From Phallusia mammillata (taxonomy: Eukaryota > Chordata > Ascidiacea > Phlebobranchia > Ascidiidae), in NCBI GenBank assembly GCA_003260075.1, contig QLIY01000249.1, forward strand, positions 62,001 to 126,000: 64,000 bases of DNA, written 5' to 3'. Shown piece by piece: positions 60,231 through 64,000 of the stretch. Every line of letters begins with the position of its first letter. The stretch's first letter is position 1. Position numbers and translations under genes: made by a program. The notes beneath the pieces are model-generated. The model had not been told where the DNA came from. It saw nothing but the letters and a program-made list of their open reading frames with translations, and did not search any database.

Positions 60231-62677
60231 GAACCAATTACATTCTTTCTACACCCATCCAATAATTTTTTTTAATTTTTTTAATGTGTTTAAAATGGAA
60301 AAGACAGATCTACGGAAATGAATTTATGAATTAAAGTTCCGCAAAACAAATTTTAACAGTCAAACCTTTCCTTGGCGTGTTTTGTGGTCCTCGATCCTGC
60401 TTTTTTATCTTTACGCTTATTGAGTTTTTGCATTGGTTGTGAAACGCGGGCGCATCATACTTAACAGACATTCAAAACAAGTTTTTATAATGTTTATTTG
60501 AATGCTCTTTGTATGTAGTTTTTATTTCAGCATTGCGCGGCATGACTTCATAGTTTTTTATTTGTTAGGAGACGATCTTTTCGTTCAATTTGTTATTACC
60601 TTTGGAAAGATCTTGGTTGATGCGATGTTCGTCAGCACAACGAATGCTACTAATTCTGCAAAAGCTATTGATTTCCGGATCGAATAACATAAATCCATAT
60701 TTCACGCGCACTAGACCTCAATAAACTGTACTGTATTGAATATATTTCCAAATTCGGCTCCACCGAGGCGGTTTGTTTAAATAAGATATTTTCGTCGTTT
60801 ACAAGACCACTGAAGCGGTTTGGGTGGGTAAATCCTACGATCAATTACAAAGCTTTAGATAAACATTTGGTTGCTGACATTTTGATGTCGATTTGTCGAT
60901 GTAGAGTGACTTGTGGTTATTGCGTGTGACTTGGCGAAGTTTTTAACGGACATGTTTTGCGTGGTATGCTTTGATATTTCCACTTTAATCCACATACGGA
61001 ACACATATCATGTACTGTTCGTGCTCAACACACAACATTAGGCATCGTATTTTTTTGCATTAAATGCCTCAATCAATTAAAATATTACATGATCAAAATT
61101 TTGAATTCCATACAAAAGCGCATAGTGTTATACTGATACATTAACATAACCAAGCAGCAATAGATTACACCGAATTTAAGTGGGTTTCTCGATGAAACAT
61201 TTAATTAGAAAAAACTTAAAACCAAATTTCTGCGTTTTCGGTCGGATTTCAGAACTTTCAAGATTGCCCGAGGTATTTTCTTTGCTTTAAGGAAAGGTTT
61301 GTAAGCCGGGTCAAAATCAAATTGTTAGTTTGTCGTGTTTAATTCAATATCTGAGTAAAGTTCAAATTAGAGTTGTTCAATACACTTCGGAAATGACTGT
61401 CGGTTGACAACAGGCTCAAGCCATTCTGGAAGGATCTATCATGACTTGGGCTTGGCCTCATACATGACAACCGTTCGTAACAGCCACTCCCAGTTGTCTT
61501 GCACAATAGATTTTTTTTACTTCCTGCTTCTCCTGGTACCTTTTAATGTTCACTTTGTTGCTTTTCATGGGTAAGTACCTTACATTCGTATTGCTGCGGC
61601 TGATTCGTGGTCCTTGGGGCTCAACCAAACAATACATAATCGCAAACAGTTTTGAAGATTTTCAGTTTATTAACTTGTTGTTGCGCACATACACGCACCA
61701 CCCGCTAAATGTTTGCTTATACGTTGCACTACAACTGGCATTGGCCGTACTGGTTTTACGTTTCGGCAAAAATGCTACGGTTATAGGTAATATAATGTTG
61801 ATTATAGATATTTGACACACGTTTTTTTGCATAAGAAAGTACAAGCCCGTGCTGTATCATGGAAGGCCCATTGCCTTGGCGGGCAAATCACTAACATTCA
61901 GCGAGGTAACTTTGGAAATTCGCTCTTTTTTTGCTTCATGTTCATTCTCGTACACCTTGTCAAAATTCAATCAAAGTTACATCGTCAAATGTTGGGTCAA
62001 CTGGCTTTAAAGGCAAACAGCTTGTTTCCCAGTACCTGACTTGTTTCAGGTACTGGGTAATTCAACAGCAATCGGGCCTTTTCAGAAAAGAAACAAGAGA
62101 AAAGAAATATATGAAGAGGTTTAACTGTCTGGTCACAGAGTTTGAAGTAATTTGGCATAAACAGCGTTTCGAAATAAATTGGAAGTGTTAGTGCTTGCGA
62201 GTGCGACAAAATTTTACATCTCAAATATCGACATTAAAATGTGTGTACATACTAGAATGACTTAGAAGCGACTTTAAAAGGTATTTTAACGGGTTAATAC
62301 TGGGAATTCCTGCTAGTTAGACGGGCTGGTATTGCTGAAGGCAGGTTATGCTTAGGAACTTTTTGTCGTCAATGGCTTGAAGTCGTGGCCAGCAGCGGAC
62401 AAAAAATGTAGTAGAGAAGATGCTACGTCTTCTCATCGTCATAGTTATATGCACAGCGAAATTACTTCCGCGAATTTTCTCTTAACAGGTGCTGCAGTTA
62501 ACAATAGTACGTTGCCTCTACCTTTGCTGAAGCCGCGCTGTGTTTTCGGGCCGTTTAAATAAATGAGAAAGCAGTATTGGTAATAATTTTGAAAGCGCTC
62601 TGGGTTATAGTGTGTAATAATATAGAATATTAAAGAAGCATGGCCTGAGTAGACTGTCCAAAAAAACTGCACAACTT

Positions 62678-63897
62678 CTATTTGCTGATGGCGTTGGTGT
62701 TAACGTAGTTTAGTTCATAGTCTTTTCCCGTTCCCTGTTGACGCTTAAACGCAAAGACTGCAATGGCAGCAACTATGAGTAAGATCAGGACAATTGCGAG
62801 TCCAACCAAAACCCACAAAGTGGTTCGATCTTCTTCTGGCACTGGTGTTTCAGGCTGGTTTGGATCTTCGGCAACTGTAACATACAAACAGATAATGTTA
62901 ATCATGAGAAAGGCCACTGTTGAGAAAGTGATTTATTTTGGTCAGGTTTTGTACTGATAATACTGTAGATATTGCAAAGACTTTGTTGGTATTTGAACTT
63001 TTTCTTGTGGAAACTTACCACATACACCGCCTGCTGTCTTGATGGTTTGTTGAGTGCAGACACATTGCTGGTTGTTGATAGCATCAAGTACACAGATTCC
63101 CAAGCCGCAGTTCCTGTTACAGGCATCCTCTGCAAGAAAGAAAAATTGTTTTAAAATAAAGTAACGCAAAATCTGGAGTAATATAAAAAATGTTACTGTT
63201 GGTTAACTATTGCAAAACTAAGATTTCGAAGGTAAGTTACTATTAGGTTTGCCTTTCAAGATATTTTGTTTCGCAAGAGTTGTGTTTTTGAGGCAACAAG
63301 GCCGAATAAAACCTTTACCTGGATCTCTTTGGAACGAAGCTTGTACTTCCGCTTCGACATCATCACTTTGCCGTCTTGCTCTAACAACGATGGCGGACCT
63401 TCTTCGGCGAGATGGGCACTAAAAGACAAATGCCATACGGTTAAAAATCTCAAAAGCTCAGTACAAGTTTTACTACAAGGGATTGCATTTTGGCAATTCT
63501 GTGTGTGTGTGTAGAGGTTAAAGCCAAATCCGAAAATGCACTTTTTCAGAACGCTATGTAACAGCTATTGTGCTGAAAGTGTTGAATGTAGGTTCCTTTT
63601 GATGAAGCTTATGACCGCTACAAATCCACTGTTCACAAATGCTACCAACAGTTGCTTAAATCGACATATATAAACCCGTTTAATCGATAATATTTGACAC
63701 GTACCGAGGTTACACAGCTGGCGCCCCCTGTCTCACGGCACACGACGATGTGAGCTGACATGGTTGTTGTTGTGCTGGAAGAATGGAAATGGGAAGAAAA
63801 TCCGATATCAATCGCGGGTCCGTTGCCGTTGCGAATCACGTTCAGTGTACTTCGAAGTGGTCGGTTTGCATCTGTTTCAGGAACAGGGCATCCACCG
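62678..63897 (-). CDS. ZP-domain membrane protein, 3' half (paralogue of the neighbouring ZP gene)
   Basis: Four minus-strand exons are in the window: 63705-63897, 63319-63418, 63019-63129, 62678-62874. They join in phase to 200 residues; the 5' half lies right of 64000. The first encodes the ZP-C part (GGCPVPETDANRP, then AHIVVCRETGGASC). The second starts with Cys followed by a furin site (CPSRRRRS) and ends RDP. The third is an EGF-like module (CNRNCGLGICVLD). The last has a short stalk, a membrane helix (LWVLVGLAIVLILLIVAAIA), and a tail of about 25 residues ending NAISK before TAG. Exon order, phases and the Cys-furin-RDP exon match the ZP gene at 49265-57348, so the two arose by duplication. 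The tails differ: this one has possible Tyr signals (DYELNY). Confidence 0.9.
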
Positions 63898-64000
63898 CTG
63901 TAAGGGTTTTGCCATTAGGTAATGTCATATGATGCATGCGACATTAGTGTTGTATACTTCACATCAAAAGGTGTTTTGGTATAACATCGTTATGTATACT

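Larger units (their letters stand above)
57349..62677. other. Spacer between the two ZP genes, no gene called
   Basis: Contents I can name: a 22-base piece matching the 3' side of the hammerhead (57730-57751), a degenerate hairpin-family copy (58915-59015), the third GGGTTCGGGCC repeat (59901-60230) and a 12-bp perfect hairpin at 62028-62057 (CCCAGTACCTGA and its inverse). The promoter of the first ZP gene should lie just right of 57348. Short frames here show no family motif. Confidence 0.45.

Overview
The window looks like nuclear DNA of an invertebrate animal. Genes are split into many short exons with GT-AG introns, base composition is AT-rich, and young non-autonomous DNA transposons are scattered through introns and spacers. 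The mix of FAIM, KANSL1, Kazal/follistatin modules and ZP-domain proteins carrying EGF modules suggests a deuterostome. A tunicate (ascidian) is my best guess, but this is inference and no sequence here proves it. Exon models were built by hand by requiring splice sites and codon phase to agree.

Layout, left to right. (1) 412-4124, minus: 5' part of a KANSL1-like gene (NSL/MOF acetyltransferase complex scaffold); its 3' part lies off the left edge. (2) 7806-9200, minus: complete five-exon FAIM gene. (3) 10525-14040, minus: a Ulp1/SENP-type cysteine protease with an N-terminal region like those of CARF/FAR1-type proteins; exon 2 is broken at a transposon and G-tract junction. (4) 18038-32847, plus: complete eleven-exon type I membrane protein with three follistatin/Kazal modules; the third is split by a long basic insert. 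(5) 36148-44753, minus: secreted protein with eight EGF-like modules. (6) 49265-57348, minus: signal peptide, SEA-like, EGF, ZP, furin site, EGF, transmembrane protein. (7) 62678 to beyond 64000, minus: 3' half of a paralogous ZP protein with the same furin-EGF-transmembrane tail. Genes 5-7 form a run of extracellular proteins on one strand; ZP/EGF proteins of this kind build egg coats and other extracellular matrices, so an egg-coat role is plausible but not shown.

Mobile and structural DNA: at least six hAT-type miniature elements, most with exact or near-exact 8-bp target duplications; a solo LTR with a 5-bp duplication; two copies of a tRNA-related SINE; three copies of a GGGTTCGGGCC-rich repeat; a scattered family of hairpin repeats ending in GTGTATAGTGTTCC; and, the most striking item, a complete type I hammerhead ribozyme at 35552-35603 on the minus strand, just 3' of gene 5. 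Nine G- or C-runs of 10-88 bases occur; two pairs sit at the edges of local tandem duplications, and two touch broken exons.

The long spacers (4282-7805, 14041-18037, 32848-36147, 44754-49264, 57349-62677) hold repeats and no gene I can defend.
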